A stretch of DNA of 64,000 bases from Streptomyces sp. CB01249 (GTDB taxonomy: Bacteria > Actinomycetota > Actinomycetes > Streptomycetales > Streptomycetaceae). Below, one piece after another: positions 34,615 through 42,301 of the stretch (positions within the stretch are counted from its first letter, which is position 1; the number at the start of each line of letters is the position of its first letter). Position numbers and translations under genes: made by a program. Location: NCBI RefSeq assembly GCF_001905735.1, contig NZ_LISW01000009.1, positions 124,001-188,000 on the forward strand. The letters run 5' to 3'. The notes beneath the pieces were generated by a model that was not told where the DNA came from, did not search any database, and saw only the letters and a program-made list of their open reading frames with translations.

Positions 34615-35385
34615 ATGAGCAACAGGCTCGAAGGAAAGACCGCACTCGTCACCGGGTCGAGCCGGGGCATCGGACGCGCCATCGCGATCCGTCTGGCCCG
34701 CGAGGGCGCCCTCGTCGCCGTCCACTACGCCAACGACCGGACGTCGGCCGACGCGACCCTGGCGACCATCGAGGGGGAGGGCGGCCGCGGCTTCACCGTC
34801 CGCGCCGAACTCGGCGTGCCCGGCGACGTCCACGAACTCTTCCTCGGCCTGGAACGCGGGCTGAAGGAGCGGACCGGCGAGACCACCCTCGACATCCTCG
34901 TCAACAACGCCGGTGAGACCACTCAGAACGGCGTCGCCCCCGAGGACGTCACCCCGGAGCAGTTCGACCGCTTCTTCGCCGTCAACGCCAAGGCACCGTA
35001 CTTCCTGGTGCAGCGCGCCCTGCCGTCGATTCCCGAGGGGGGCAGGATCGTCAACATCTCCTCGGGCCTGACCCGGGTCGCCAACCCCGAGCAGGTGGCG
35101 TACGCCATGACCAAGGGAGCCATCGAGCAGCTCACCCTCCACCTGGCGCGGCAGCTCGCCCCCCGCGGCATCACCATCAACAGCGTGGCGCCCGGGATCA
35201 CCGACAACGGGAGTCCCGTCTTCGACATCCCGGAGGCCGTGGCGGAGATGTCCAAGCTGTCCGCCTTCCAGCGCGTGGGAGAGGCCGGTGACGTCGCCGA
35301 CGTCGTCACCTTCCTCGCCACCGACGAGGCCCGCTGGATCACCGGCTCCTTCGTCGACGCCACCGGCGGCACCCTCCTCGGCTAG
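34615..35385 (+). CDS. SDR reductase, LanV/UrdMred-like angucycline 6-ketoreductase
   Basis: Short-chain dehydrogenase of 256 residues. Cofactor motif TGSSRGIG at 13-20, NNAG at 97-100, and catalytic Ser150, Tyr163 and Lys167 (VAYAMTK). The C-terminus DATGGTLLG is typical. The gene follows the second flavin monooxygenase by four bases, and together they mirror the fused PgaM/UrdM protein or separate LanV, whose reductase part reduces the C6 ketone of the angucycline. Ala192 lies between SV and PG in a region that, as I recall, contains the LanV/UrdM stereospecificity residue. Confidence 0.85.
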   Translation: MSNRLEGKTALVTGSSRGIGRAIAIRLAREGALVAVHYANDRTSADATLATIEGEGGRGFTVRAELGVPGDVHELFLGLERGLKERTGETTLDILVNNAGETTQNGVAPEDVTPEQFDRFFAVNAKAPYFLVQRALPSIPEGGRIVNISSGLTRVANPEQVAYAMTKGAIEQLTLHLARQLAPRGITINSVAPGITDNGSPVFDIPEAVAEMSKLSAFQRVGEAGDVADVVTFLATDEARWITGSFVDATGGTLLG

Positions 35386-35422
35386 TCCGTGCCGACCGTC
35401 CCCCTCTCGAAAGGCATCTGTC

Positions 35423-36388
35423 ATGGACGTCGGACTCCTCTTCGACCTGCGCAACCCCGACCAGTGGCACCGGCCCTGGGCAGACCACTACGCGCGGACC
35501 CTGGAGTTCTGCGAGGAAGCGGACCGCCGGGGCGCGGGCGGTCTGTGGTTCACCGAACACCACCGCTTCGAGGACGGCTACCTGCCGCAGCCGCTCACCT
35601 TCGCGGCGGCCGTCGCCGCCCGCACCCGCCACGCGCGCATCGGCACCTCGGTCGTCCTCCCGGCGCTGCATCACCCCGTCGACATCGCCGAACAGGCCGC
35701 GATCGTGGACCTGATCAGCGGCGGCCGGCTCGAACTCGGCCTCGGGGCCGGTTACCGCGTCCCCGAGTACGCGCTCTTCGACGCCGACTTCGGACACCGC
35801 TTCGCACGGACCGAGGAACGCATGAGGGAGATCCTGCGCCTCTGGCGCGAGCGGGAGATCACTCCCCTGCCGATCCAGGACCCGCCGCCGGTGTGGGGCG
35901 GCTTCTACGGGCCGCGGGGCGCCCGGCTGGCCGGGCGGCTGGGCGTCGGGCTGCTGCATATCAACCGGGAACGCTTCGGGCAGTACCGCGAGGGGCTGGT
36001 CGAAGGCGGCCACGACCCGGAGACCGCTCGTGTGAGCGATCTGCTCCCCCTGCTGCTCTCCCGGGACCCGGAGGCCGCCTGGCACCGCATCGGCCCCCAT
36101 CTGGTCCACCAGGTGAACTCCTATCGTCAAGGGGCCCTCCAGGGAACCGCTTTCGACGGCCCGCCGCCCCTGACCCTCGATGATCTGCGCGACCCGGACG
36201 CCGAGGACCGGCGCGGACTGCTCGACATCCTCACCCCCGAGGACGCCGCCGTCCGCATCAAGGAGCTGACCGCGGGCCTGCCCGTGAAGCACCTCATCTT
36301 CTGGGCGAGCATCGCCGGCATGCCGGACGACCTGGTCGCCGAGAACCTGGAGCTGGTCACCGAACAGCTGCCGCGCCTCCTGCCGTGA
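35423..36388 (+). CDS. Luciferase-like (LLM) flavin-dependent oxidoreductase
   Basis: TIM-barrel flavin- or F420-dependent oxidoreductase of 321 residues. Typical segments are LWFTEHHRFEDGYLPQPL near residue 45, ARIGTSVVLPALHHPVDIAEQAAIVDLISGGRLELGLGAGY near residues 75-115, and RMREILRLWRE. ATG 35423 follows cgaaaggc. It belongs to the cluster operon, and its stop overlaps the MFS start (GTGA). It might be a tailoring monooxygenase or supply reduced flavin chemistry. The sequence does not decide between FMN and F420. Confidence 0.85.
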   Translation: MDVGLLFDLRNPDQWHRPWADHYARTLEFCEEADRRGAGGLWFTEHHRFEDGYLPQPLTFAAAVAARTRHARIGTSVVLPALHHPVDIAEQAAIVDLISGGRLELGLGAGYRVPEYALFDADFGHRFARTEERMREILRLWREREITPLPIQDPPPVWGGFYGPRGARLAGRLGVGLLHINRERFGQYREGLVEGGHDPETARVSDLLPLLLSRDPEAAWHRIGPHLVHQVNSYRQGALQGTAFDGPPPLTLDDLRDPDAEDRRGLLDILTPEDAAVRIKELTAGLPVKHLIFWASIAGMPDDLVAENLELVTEQLPRLLP

Positions 36389-37611
36389 CGACGACCGAAC
36401 GCGCTTCCGCCCGGCACGCGTGGGCCCTGCTCCTCGTCCTCTCCGGCAACATGGTTCTGGACGCGACCGAGGTGTCCCTCGTCCTGGTCGCCCTGCCGGT
36501 CATCGGGAAGGACCTGGGCCTGTCGCTGCTGACCGTGCAAGGGCTCATGAGCGGCTTCGCCCTCGGCTTCGCGGCCCTGCTGCCCACCGGGCCGCGGCTC
36601 GCCGCCCGGTTCGGCAGGCGGCGCGTCTACTTCGCCGCGATGCTCGGCTTCGCGCTCGCGTCGGTCGCGGGCGGGCTGGCGGACGGGCCCGCCCTGCTCA
36701 TCGCGACCCGGGTGGTCAAGGGCGCGTGCGCCGCCCTCACGGCGCCGATGGGGCTGGCCATCATCGGCACCGCCTACCCCGAGGGGCCGGAGCGGCGCCG
36801 CGCCGTCTCGGTGTATTCCGCCTTCGGGGCCGCGGGGTTCACGGCCGGGCTCCTCGTGTCCGGGGCGCTCCTGGAAGCGGGCTGGCGCTGGATCTTCCTC
36901 CTGCCGGCCCCCGTCGCCCTCGTCCTCCTGCTGTGGGGGCTGCGGCTCGTGCCCCACGAGGCGACGGCCCGGCCGCCGGCTCCCGTCGGGCCCCCCGAAC
37001 CAGGGCCGCCGGGGCGCGACCGCGTGCTGCTGCGCACCGGTCTGGGGGCGGCCACGCTGAACGGCACCTACCACGGGCTGCTGTTCCTGCTCACCTTCCA
37101 GCTGCAGGACCGGCTCGGCCTGTCGCCCTGGACGGGTGCGCTGGCGCTGCTGCCCGCCTGCGTGCCGCTCGCCGTGTCCGTGCCGTTCGCCGGCTCCCTC
37201 GTCCGTCGCCACGGAACGGGCCGGCTCATCGCGCTGGGCGCCGCGGCGCCTCTGCTGGGATTCCTGCTCGCCGTGTGGCGGCCCCCCTCGGGCGCGTACC
37301 TCACCCGCACGCTGCCCGTGCTGCTCCTCGTCGGCGCGGGGTTCGTGCTCTCCTTCGCCGCGCTCAACATGCGGGCCGCCGGGTCCGTGCCGCCGTCGCG
37401 TCGCGCCACGGCGATCCCGCTCTACCAGATGGCCGTGCAACTCGGCGCGGTCCTGCTCCTCCCGCTCACCGCCTGGCTCCTGACCGCCTTCGACGACCGG
37501 CGCCCGGCCCTCGCCGTGCTGGCCGTCGCGGCGGCCGGGGGCCTGGCCGCCGCTCTCCCCGGGCTCCGCGACGGACGTCCCGGCCCACCCGCACGGAAGG
37601 AACCCGCATGA
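36385..37611 (+). CDS. MFS exporter of the polyketide cluster
   Basis: Major facilitator protein of 408 residues with about 12 hydrophobic helices. Motifs include the A-loop RLAARFGRRRVYF after helix 2 and GWRWIFLLPAPVAL after helix 5, as in drug:H+ antiporters. GTG 36385 overlaps the LLM oxidoreductase stop. Position in the operon suggests export of the polyketide and self-protection. The stop overlaps a 21-codon small ORF. Confidence 0.87.
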   Translation: MTTTERASARHAWALLLVLSGNMVLDATEVSLVLVALPVIGKDLGLSLLTVQGLMSGFALGFAALLPTGPRLAARFGRRRVYFAAMLGFALASVAGGLADGPALLIATRVVKGACAALTAPMGLAIIGTAYPEGPERRRAVSVYSAFGAAGFTAGLLVSGALLEAGWRWIFLLPAPVALVLLLWGLRLVPHEATARPPAPVGPPEPGPPGRDRVLLRTGLGAATLNGTYHGLLFLLTFQLQDRLGLSPWTGALALLPACVPLAVSVPFAGSLVRRHGTGRLIALGAAAPLLGFLLAVWRPPSGAYLTRTLPVLLLVGAGFVLSFAALNMRAAGSVPPSRRATAIPLYQMAVQLGAVLLLPLTAWLLTAFDDRRPALAVLAVAAAGGLAAALPGLRDGRPGPPARKEPA

Positions 37612-37673
37612 CCCGCTCCGCACCACCGCTCCCGCTCGCCGTCCCCGTCCGCGAGCAGCCCCATGGGCACTGA
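37608..37673 (+). CDS. Possible 21-codon small ORF between exporter and oxygenase
   Basis: ATG 37608 overlaps the exporter stop (ATGA) and is preceded by a ribosome site (ACGGAAGG). It encodes a Pro-rich 21-residue peptide beginning MTRSAPPLPLAV and ending with His, and its 3' end overlaps the following oxygenase start at 37663. It may serve only to couple translation of the oxygenase, whose own ribosome site is weak, or it may be meaningless. It is too short for family assignment. Confidence 0.35.
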   Translation: MTRSAPPLPLAVPVREQPHGH

Positions 37674-38331
37674 GCCCCGGGCCGCCGCCCGCCGCGGCCC
37701 CGACCTCGCGCGCCCGGACGCCACCTCGGTCCACATCACCCACTGGCACGCCCCCGGACGTGACGCCGCCCGCGCCCTGCTGGACGAGGTGTCCGACCGG
37801 TGGGCCGGAGCCGTGTGGCCCGACGGCCTGCTGTCGTTCCACGCCTACCTGGATACGGGCGGCGACACCGTCCTCACCTACGTCCAGGCGGCACGGCCCA
37901 CCGCCCACCACGACCTCGTACGGACGCTCCGGGGCCCGGCGGCGGCCGCGGCCGTCTCCTACCGGCTGCACACCAGCGTCGTCCTGGACGGCACCGGAAC
38001 ACCCCCCGGAGCCGTCGTCGTCGCCACCTTCGACGTCGACGGAGCCGACGCACAGGAGCGGATCATCAAGTCCGTGGCGCGGGCCGTCACCGACGCACCG
38101 GCGGAGCAGCGCGAAGGCATGCTCAGCGCCCACTTCCACGCGAGCACGGACGGCAGCCGGGTCCTCAACTACGCGGAGTGGACGAGCGACGAGGCACATC
38201 TGGCCTTCCTGGAGGGCGCGGCCCGCGCGGCCACCCTCCGGGCCACGGGTGCCACTCCCGGCGTACGCCCCATAGGCTTTCGCCGCTTCCATCTCCACCA
38301 CGGCATCACCCCCGAGAGGAGCGACACATGA
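37663..38331 (+). CDS. Didomain antibiotic-biosynthesis-monooxygenase (ABM) protein
   Basis: Protein of 222 residues made of two dimeric alpha/beta-barrel (ABM) repeats. Repeat one contains WPDGLLSFHAYLDTGGDTVL (residues about 46-66), and repeat two contains REGMLSAHFHASTDGSRVLN then YAEW. Fused ABM domains of this size are found in cofactor-poor oxygenases, including the ring-B-opening angucycline enzymes JadG, GilOII and AlpJ. Kinship to those is a hypothesis based on fold, length and cluster context. ATG 37663 follows gcgagcag. The stop overlaps the next start as ATGA. A second, divergent didomain copy lies at 44771-45424. Confidence 0.75.
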   Translation: MGTEPRAAARRGPDLARPDATSVHITHWHAPGRDAARALLDEVSDRWAGAVWPDGLLSFHAYLDTGGDTVLTYVQAARPTAHHDLVRTLRGPAAAAAVSYRLHTSVVLDGTGTPPGAVVVATFDVDGADAQERIIKSVARAVTDAPAEQREGMLSAHFHASTDGSRVLNYAEWTSDEAHLAFLEGAARAATLRATGATPGVRPIGFRRFHLHHGITPERSDT

Positions 38332-39167
38332 CCATCCTGGTGACCGGAGCGCGCGGCCGGGTCGGCGCCGCCGTCGTACGCGAACTGCTCGCCGCAGGCG
38401 AGAAGGTGCGGGCCGCGAGCGCCGACCCGGCGTCCCTGACGGCACTGCCCGACGAGGTGGAGCGGGTGCGGCTCGACCTGGCCTCACCGCAGGGCCTGCA
38501 CGAGGCGCTCCACGGCGTGCAGAAGATCTTCCTGTACGCCCAGCCGGCCGGCGCCGCCCGTCTGACCGACGCCGCGGCGGCGGCCGGAGTCGGCCACATC
38601 GTGCTGCTCTCCTCACTCGCCATCGAAAGCCACGGGGCGGACACGAGTCCGATCGCGCAGCAGCACCGGCTCGTGGAGGACGTGCTGCGGGCGTCGGGGA
38701 TCGGCTGGACATTCGTCCGGGCCGGCGGGTTCGCCACCAACGCCCTCCAGTGGGCTGAGGACATACGGGAGGGGCGCCCGCTGCGGCTCGCCTATCCCGA
38801 GGCCCACAGCGAGCCGGTCCACGAGTCGGACATCGCAGCCGTCGCGGTGCGCGCGCTCCTGGACGAGGCCCACCGGGGTGCCACTCTGCGTATCACCGGC
38901 CCCCAGTCCCTCTCGGCGCGGCGGCAGGCGGAGCTCGTGGGAGCGGCGGCGGGCCGGGACGTCCTGGTGCGGCTGATCACGCCCGAGGAGTACCAGAAGC
39001 AGCTCACCGCCTTCGTGCCCGAACCGGTCGCCGCGACACTCGTCGCGTACCAGGCGGCGCGGGACGGCCGGCCGCAGCGGACGTACGACGGCGTGCCGGA
39101 GGTGCTGGGACGCCCGGCGTTCTCCTTCGCGCAGTGGGCGGAGGAGAACGCGGACGCCTTCCGCTGA
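38328..39167 (+). CDS. NmrA-like NAD(P)-binding reductase
   Basis: Atypical SDR of 279 residues. The N-terminal motif ILVTGARGRVGAAVVRELLAAG binds NAD(P), followed by HIVLLSSLAIESHGADTSPIAQQHRLVEDVLRASGIGWTFVRAGGF, as in NmrA/HSCARG-type proteins. It has no YxxxK at the usual place. It may be a quinone or enoyl reductase, or a redox sensor. Its ATG overlaps the ABM oxygenase stop, and it is the last gene of the plus-strand operon. A strong hairpin follows. Confidence 0.82.
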   Translation: MTILVTGARGRVGAAVVRELLAAGEKVRAASADPASLTALPDEVERVRLDLASPQGLHEALHGVQKIFLYAQPAGAARLTDAAAAAGVGHIVLLSSLAIESHGADTSPIAQQHRLVEDVLRASGIGWTFVRAGGFATNALQWAEDIREGRPLRLAYPEAHSEPVHESDIAAVAVRALLDEAHRGATLRITGPQSLSARRQAELVGAAAGRDVLVRLITPEEYQKQLTAFVPEPVAATLVAYQAARDGRPQRTYDGVPEVLGRPAFSFAQWAEENADAFR

Positions 39168-39186
39168 GCCGGCCGAAGGACCACGT

Positions 39187-39218
39187 GTGAGCGGCGCCCC
39201 CGGCGGGGCGCCGCTCAC
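39187..39218. terminator. Bidirectional terminator hairpin
   Basis: Perfect 14-bp stem GTGAGCGGCGCCCC / GGGGCGCCGCTCAC with a CGGC loop, between the converging NmrA-like reductase and P450 genes. It can serve both strands. Confidence 0.8.
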
Positions 39219-39231
39219 GGCCGTTCCGGTG

Positions 39232-40455
39232 CTACCACGCGACGGGCAGCCGCGTGACACCCCGCATCACCCGGTTGGTGTTCCACTCCACCTCGTCGGC
39301 CGGCACCGCGAGCCGCAGCCCCGGCAGCCGCCGCGCCAGGGTCGCGATGACCGTCTGCAGTTCGAGCCGGGCGAGCGGGGCCGCGGGGCAGTGGTGCGCC
39401 CCGTGCCCGAACGCCACGTGCGGGTTGTTCTCCCGGTGGAAGTCCAGCTCCTCCGGGTTCTCGAACACGGTCCCGTCCCGGTTGGCGGAGTCGGTCTGCG
39501 CGACCACCGCGTCACCGGCGCGCACCAGTTGCCCGGCGAGCTCGAAGTCCTCCACGGCGATCCGGGAGAAGGGCGCCACGCTGGTGGCCAGGGGGGTGTA
39601 CCGCAGCAGTTCCTCGACCGCCGGGGGAACCAGGTCCGGGTCCTTGACCAGGGACTCCCACAGCGGGGGCCGGGACAGCAGGGTGTAGAGGAAGTTGCCG
39701 GTCTGGTTGGCGGTCGTCTCGTGGCCCGCGGTGAGCAGATCCACGGCGAACACGCCGAGTTCGCTCTCGGTCAGCCGGTCGCCGCTCTCGCGCGAGGTGA
39801 CCAGACGGCTGAGCAGGTCGTCGCCGGGCTCGGCGATCCGGCGCGCGATCAGCTCCCGCAGGTAGCCGTCGAGGCTGTCCCGCGCCGCCTGGATGGTCGC
39901 GGGATCGGCGACCGTCAGCGCCATCATCGCGTCGGTCCACTCGCGGAACCGGCCGCGGTCCTCCTCCGGTATGCCGAAGGTCTCGCAGATGACCGTGATG
40001 CCCATGGGCCAGGCCAGTCCGGTGGCCAGGTCGGCGGGGGGTCCCGACTCCTCCAGGGCGTCCACGAGGGAGTCGATGACCGCCTGCACCCTCGGCCGGA
40101 CGGCGGCCACCTGTCGTGCGGTGAACGCCTTCGCGGCGAGCCGGCGCAGGCGCGTGTGCTCCGGCGGGTCCATGCTGAGGAGGGAATCGGCCTGCTGGAT
40201 CAGCGGGCTGGACCGGGGGACGTCCTTGCCGACGGCGGCGGCCCTGCTCAGCCGGGGATCGGAGAGCGCGGCGCGTACGTCCGCGTACCGGGTCACCAGC
40301 CAGGCGTCCCCGCCGTGCGGCATCGTGACCCGGGTGACGGGCTCCTCGCTCCGCAGCCTGGTGTAGGCCGGGTCGAGTTCGAGGCGCTCGGAGGTGAAGC
40401 CGGAGGCGTGGTAGGGGCAGGAGGAGAGGGAATTCCCGGAATCGGTCGTCGTCAT
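39232..40455 (-). CDS. Cytochrome P450
   Basis: Bacterial class I P450 of 407 residues. I-helix oxygen-binding motif LLTAGHETTANQ near residue 240, ExxR motif EELLR near 281, and heme-ligand loop FGHGAHHCPAAPLARLE near residue 350 with Cys as thiolate. The residue two after Cys is Ala rather than the common Gly, an accepted variant. No ferredoxin gene is adjacent. It is convergent with the biosynthetic operon and 187 bases downstream of the response regulator on the same strand, so it is probably a tailoring hydroxylase of the polyketide. Confidence 0.92.
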   Translation of the reverse strand: MTTTDSGNSLSSCPYHASGFTSERLELDPAYTRLRSEEPVTRVTMPHGGDAWLVTRYADVRAALSDPRLSRAAAVGKDVPRSSPLIQQADSLLSMDPPEHTRLRRLAAKAFTARQVAAVRPRVQAVIDSLVDALEESGPPADLATGLAWPMGITVICETFGIPEEDRGRFREWTDAMMALTVADPATIQAARDSLDGYLRELIARRIAEPGDDLLSRLVTSRESGDRLTESELGVFAVDLLTAGHETTANQTGNFLYTLLSRPPLWESLVKDPDLVPPAVEELLRYTPLATSVAPFSRIAVEDFELAGQLVRAGDAVVAQTDSANRDGTVFENPEELDFHRENNPHVAFGHGAHHCPAAPLARLELQTVIATLARRLPGLRLAVPADEVEWNTNRVMRGVTRLPVAW

Positions 40456-40642
40456 CGGAGGGTCTCCGTCTGTGAGGTGAACCGGTGCGCGAACCCTGCC
40501 GACTCTAGATTCCGGCGTTTTCCGTCCCGGTCAGCCGTTTCATCACATCTCGACAATTCGTTGTCAGGAAAAGGAAAACCGGCGGGGCAGGGGGCGAGGG
40601 CGGGCCGACGGGTCACGGAATCCGGCGGCCCACCACGGGGTT

Positions 40643-41326
40643 TCACTCGTGCCCGACCCTGAACCCCACGCCGCGTACGGTCCTTATCCAGCTCCTCTGG
40701 CCCAACTTGCTGCGCAGGGAGCTGACATGGGTGTCGACGGTGCGGGTCGCCCGGGACCCCAGCACGTGCGGCATCGGGTCCTCCCAGATCTCGGTCATCA
40801 GCCGTTGCCGGCTGACCACGCTCTCGGAGTGCCGGGCGAGATAGTAGAGCAGGTCGAATTCCTTGCGGGTGAGATCGACGGGACTTCCGCGCAACAGGAC
40901 CTCGCGGGACGCGGCATTGATGCGCAGCGTTCCGATCGAGAGGACTGTCAGGGATTCCCGTAATCCCGGCCGGGCGTGCCTGCGCCTGGTCACGGCCTCG
41001 ATGCGCGCCACCAGTTCGCGGAATTCGTAGGGTTTGTCGAGGCAGTCGTCCGCGCCGGTCCGCAGGGCCAGGACGCGGTCGAGTTCGCTGCCGCTGTCCG
41101 TGAAGGTGATGACCGGTGTCTCCGCGTCCTCGCGGATGCGCCGGCAGACTTCCAGGCCGTCGATGTCGGGAAGGTCGAGGTCGAGCAGGACGAAGTCCGC
41201 ACCACGATGTGCGTCCAGTGCCGCCGTGCCGCTGCTGACGGAGGCGACGCCGTACCCGTGGCGCTCCAGTGCCCGGGTCAGTTCGCCGTCGCTGTTGTGT
41301 GAGTCCTCCACCACGAGAATCTGCAC
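40643..41326 (-). CDS. OmpR-type response regulator with TTA codon
   Basis: Second orphan response regulator of 227 residues, the same length as and clearly paralogous to the one at 25927-26610. Receiver domain: ILVVEDSHNSDGELTRALERHGY, phosphoacceptor region LLDLDLPDIDGLEVC, Lys in LDKPYEF. Winged helix: LTRKEFDLLYYLARHSESVVSRQRLM, VDTHVSSLRSKLG and IRTVRGVGFRVG. Codon 122 is TTA (40963-40961), making it a likely bldA-controlled switch. The two regulators bracket the core polyketide genes and probably control them. No sensor kinase is present. Confidence 0.87.
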   Translation of the reverse strand: MQILVVEDSHNSDGELTRALERHGYGVASVSSGTAALDAHRGADFVLLDLDLPDIDGLEVCRRIREDAETPVITFTDSGSELDRVLALRTGADDCLDKPYEFRELVARIEAVTRRRHARPGLRESLTVLSIGTLRINAASREVLLRGSPVDLTRKEFDLLYYLARHSESVVSRQRLMTEIWEDPMPHVLGSRATRTVDTHVSSLRSKLGQRSWIRTVRGVGFRVGHE

Positions 41327-41482
41327 GATGTCTCCCTTGATCCGATCGGGTGCGCATACGCAGACGATGTTCTCCGCGCGGCCCGGGATCCGATGGCACG
41401 TGTCGAGGGTCTTAAAGAAGCGTTCACGGAAGTTAACGACCGCTTCGCGTACGACCGTTCGAGCTTGCCGGTACGTGTCAAC

Positions 41483-42163
41483 TCATGAACTCAGCAAGGG
41501 ATTTGACACACCGTAAGCTCCGAGGAAGGCGTGCACCGCCGACCGCGCCACCTGCCGGACCTCGGCGTCCGGCACGGCTCGGGTGCCGAGCTGGGACCGG
41601 GCCTCCATCGGACCGGTCAGCAGGGCGAGGAAGTGCTCGGCCGCCTCCGCCGGATCGCAGGACCGCAGCCGGCCGGAGAGGGCGAGCCGGGCCAGCCGGT
41701 CGGCCAGCGCCTCCTTGAGCCGGCTCGCACCACGCCCCCAGACGATCTCCAGCAGGTCGGGGAACTGGCCGATCTCCGCGTAGAGCAGGCGCCGCAGCGC
41801 CCAGGACTGCTCGTTGCAACATCGCAACAGCAAGCGGTACGCCAGCTCTTCGAGCCGGGCGGCCTCGTCGCCGTCCGGCACTTCGGCACCCACGCCCTCG
41901 GCGGTAAACAGGTCCACGACGGCCAGGTTCTGAGCCATCACGTCGTCGGCCGCGGCCTCCATCGCACTGCGGAAGACGCTCTGCTTGTCGCCGAGGTGGT
42001 TGTACACCGTGTGCTTGGCGACCCCCGCGACCTCGGCGATCTCCTCCATGCAGGCGCGGGCGTAGCCCCGCTGGGCGAAGACGGTGAATGCGGCGCCCAG
42101 GATCGCCTGCCGCTTGTCGATGCGGCCTCGCGACGGGGCCTTGGGGGTGCTCGTTCCGCTCAC
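41483..42163 (-). CDS. TetR family transcriptional repressor
   Basis: TetR regulator of 226 residues. N-terminal HTH near residues 35-60: MEEIAEVAGVAKHTVYNHLGDK. The C-terminal ligand-binding domain contains two adjacent Cys (LLLRCCNEQ). The GTG at 42163 is chosen because the HTH then begins about 20 residues in; a longer frame runs into the operator region. It is divergent from an MFS exporter with two near-identical inverted repeats between them, so it most likely represses the exporter operon and itself. The ligand could be the cluster product. Confidence 0.87.
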   Translation of the reverse strand: MSGTSTPKAPSRGRIDKRQAILGAAFTVFAQRGYARACMEEIAEVAGVAKHTVYNHLGDKQSVFRSAMEAAADDVMAQNLAVVDLFTAEGVGAEVPDGDEAARLEELAYRLLLRCCNEQSWALRRLLYAEIGQFPDLLEIVWGRGASRLKEALADRLARLALSGRLRSCDPAEAAEHFLALLTGPMEARSQLGTRAVPDAEVRQVARSAVHAFLGAYGVSNPLLSS

Positions 42164-42193
42164 CGGGCCATCGTACCCACCGGCGCGCAGAAA

Positions 42194-42209
42194 TGCACCA
42201 GCGAGTGCA
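42194..42209. promoter_or_regulatory. TetR operator copy 1
   Basis: Inverted-repeat element TGCACCAGCGAGTGCA close to the tetR start. On the opposite strand the second copy (42257-42272) reads TGCACTGGCGAGTGCA, identical at 14 of 16 positions. Paired copies between divergent tetR and exporter genes indicate the repressor's binding sites. Confidence 0.75.
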
Positions 42210-42256
42210 AACCAATGCCCCACATCGTTGAAACCGAACGCATGGGTGCCCTACTC

Positions 42257-42272
42257 TGCACTCGCCAGTGCA
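42257..42272. promoter_or_regulatory. TetR operator copy 2
   Basis: TGCACTCGCCAGTGCA, an inverted repeat 30 bases upstream of the exporter ATG. It is the partner of the site at 42194-42209 with centre spacing of 63 bases (six helical turns), a geometry that permits cooperative binding or looping. Confidence 0.75.
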
Positions 42273-42301
42273 ATTCTCGCTCGATCTCACCGGAGACAGT
42301 C

